NCBI GenBank assembly: GCA_964017195.1
Contig: OZ024892.1
Span: 20,452,889-20,516,888 of the forward strand
Direction: 5' to 3'
Source: Siderastrea radians
Lineage: Eukaryota > Cnidaria > Anthozoa > Scleractinia > Rhizangiidae
DNA: 64,000 bases
Shown: positions 63,409 through 64,000 of the stretch, in pieces
How the letters are laid out: each line of letters opens with the position of its first letter
How positions within the stretch are numbered: position 1 is the first letter of the stretch
Translations under genes and position numbers: made by a program
The notes under the pieces: generated by a model
What the model was told of the DNA's origin: nothing
Seen by the model: the letters and a program-made list of their open reading frames with translations, nothing else
The model's database searches: none

Positions 63409-64000
63409 TTAACTATTGGTCATTATTTTTATTTATCTGTTTTTTAAATAATGCTTTATTTGAACAACACTTAATACTTACGATACAAAACAAAATACTT
63501 CTCTGCATACAATACAAGACAAAATAATACAAAGTACTTGATAATTACATAAAATATTTCCTTTCATATTGGTCATTATAGTAAAACACTTCTTAACTGA
63601 GTAAGGTCGGGCCAAACAAGATTACTGACACGTAATTTTCATGCGTAACTTGCATGCGTTTTACAGACGTACTTAAATGAAATGCATGCAGCCTAACGGC
63701 TTATACTTGCGTAAGTGTGAAAAAGTTGAGCGCAAGCCTTTCTTATATCGCATTTTTGTTTCAAAATTACCCGACAGTGACCATTAAACTCTATTTAATA
63801 TACGTCTACGCTCTTAATAGATTAATTTAGAAAAAAAAACACAATAGAAAATACGAAAAAAAAAAAGAAAAAGTACAAAGATGCAAAATATAGCATAGAT
63901 GGGCCTTTGAAATTTAAGCTAAGATCCTTCTAAGAATTCACCTTCCGATCCCATGACAGCAAGCGAAATCTGGGTTTCAGCTTCGCAATTCAGCAATCCA
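63409..64000. other. Non-coding, AT-rich window end
   Basis: Contains AATACAAGACAAAATA-type short repeats and A-runs; no gene is seen. Confidence 0.4.

Overview
This is eukaryotic DNA. The right two thirds are AT-rich and hold spliced host exons, SINE, LINE, Penelope and DIRS copies and many fold-back elements. The repeat spectrum, a DED-caspase gene and a small secreted vWA protein suggest a cnidarian such as a stony coral. That assignment is inference; no ribosomal or mitochondrial marker is present.

Bases 1 to about 22,690 are most of an integrated adintovirus/Polinton-like virus of about 50% GC. Its left end lies outside the window. A divergent promoter at 5,127-5,364 drives protein-primed DNA polymerase B (PolB) leftward and a Cys-rich/acidic early-type gene pair rightward. 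PolB is broken by three near-identical copies of a TTAA-flanked piggyBac-like element (1,568-3,691). A long block of minus-strand genes (7,386-19,082) holds the virion set: PLA2-like protein, Arg-rich core proteins, a 2-TM membrane protein, a Gly-rich protein, packaging ATPase, adenain-like protease, hexon, two penton-like proteins, a chromodomain integrase and a GRF zinc-finger protein. A tRNA-like gene with a Pol III terminator lies between the ATPase and the protease. To the right are a plus-strand SLOG-fold gene, an unrecognised helical gene and a third penton-like gene.

The most unusual viral feature is regulatory. The divergent PolB/early promoter recurs in inverted orientation about 15.7 kb away (20,798-21,125), where it drives the helical gene on one side and an apparently ORF-less transcript on the other. 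A second shared promoter (19,083-19,290), with tandem 44-bp repeats carrying CCAAT and CArG-type boxes, separates the GRF and SLOG genes.

Bases 22,690-36,300 are flanking DNA rich in mobile elements. They contain a frameshifted N-terminal half of a different Polinton PolB (25,940-27,723) beside a 24-bp-arm hairpin, a Tigger/pogo-like element (28,001-29,544), and a DIRS-type retrotransposon (29,627-36,251) whose gag and RT/RNase H parts are separated by phase-0 spliceosomal-type introns. One intron holds a minisatellite of about 22 units.

Bases 37,578-46,495 hold a host death-domain locus: three phase 1-1 DED exons, one with a stop and one with a 12-codon deletion, and a caspase-like exon that has lost both catalytic residues. 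Bases 56,072-60,231 are a three-exon secreted vWA protein whose second intron contains a truncated Penelope-like element. The rest is non-coding DNA with MITEs, SINEs and microsatellites.
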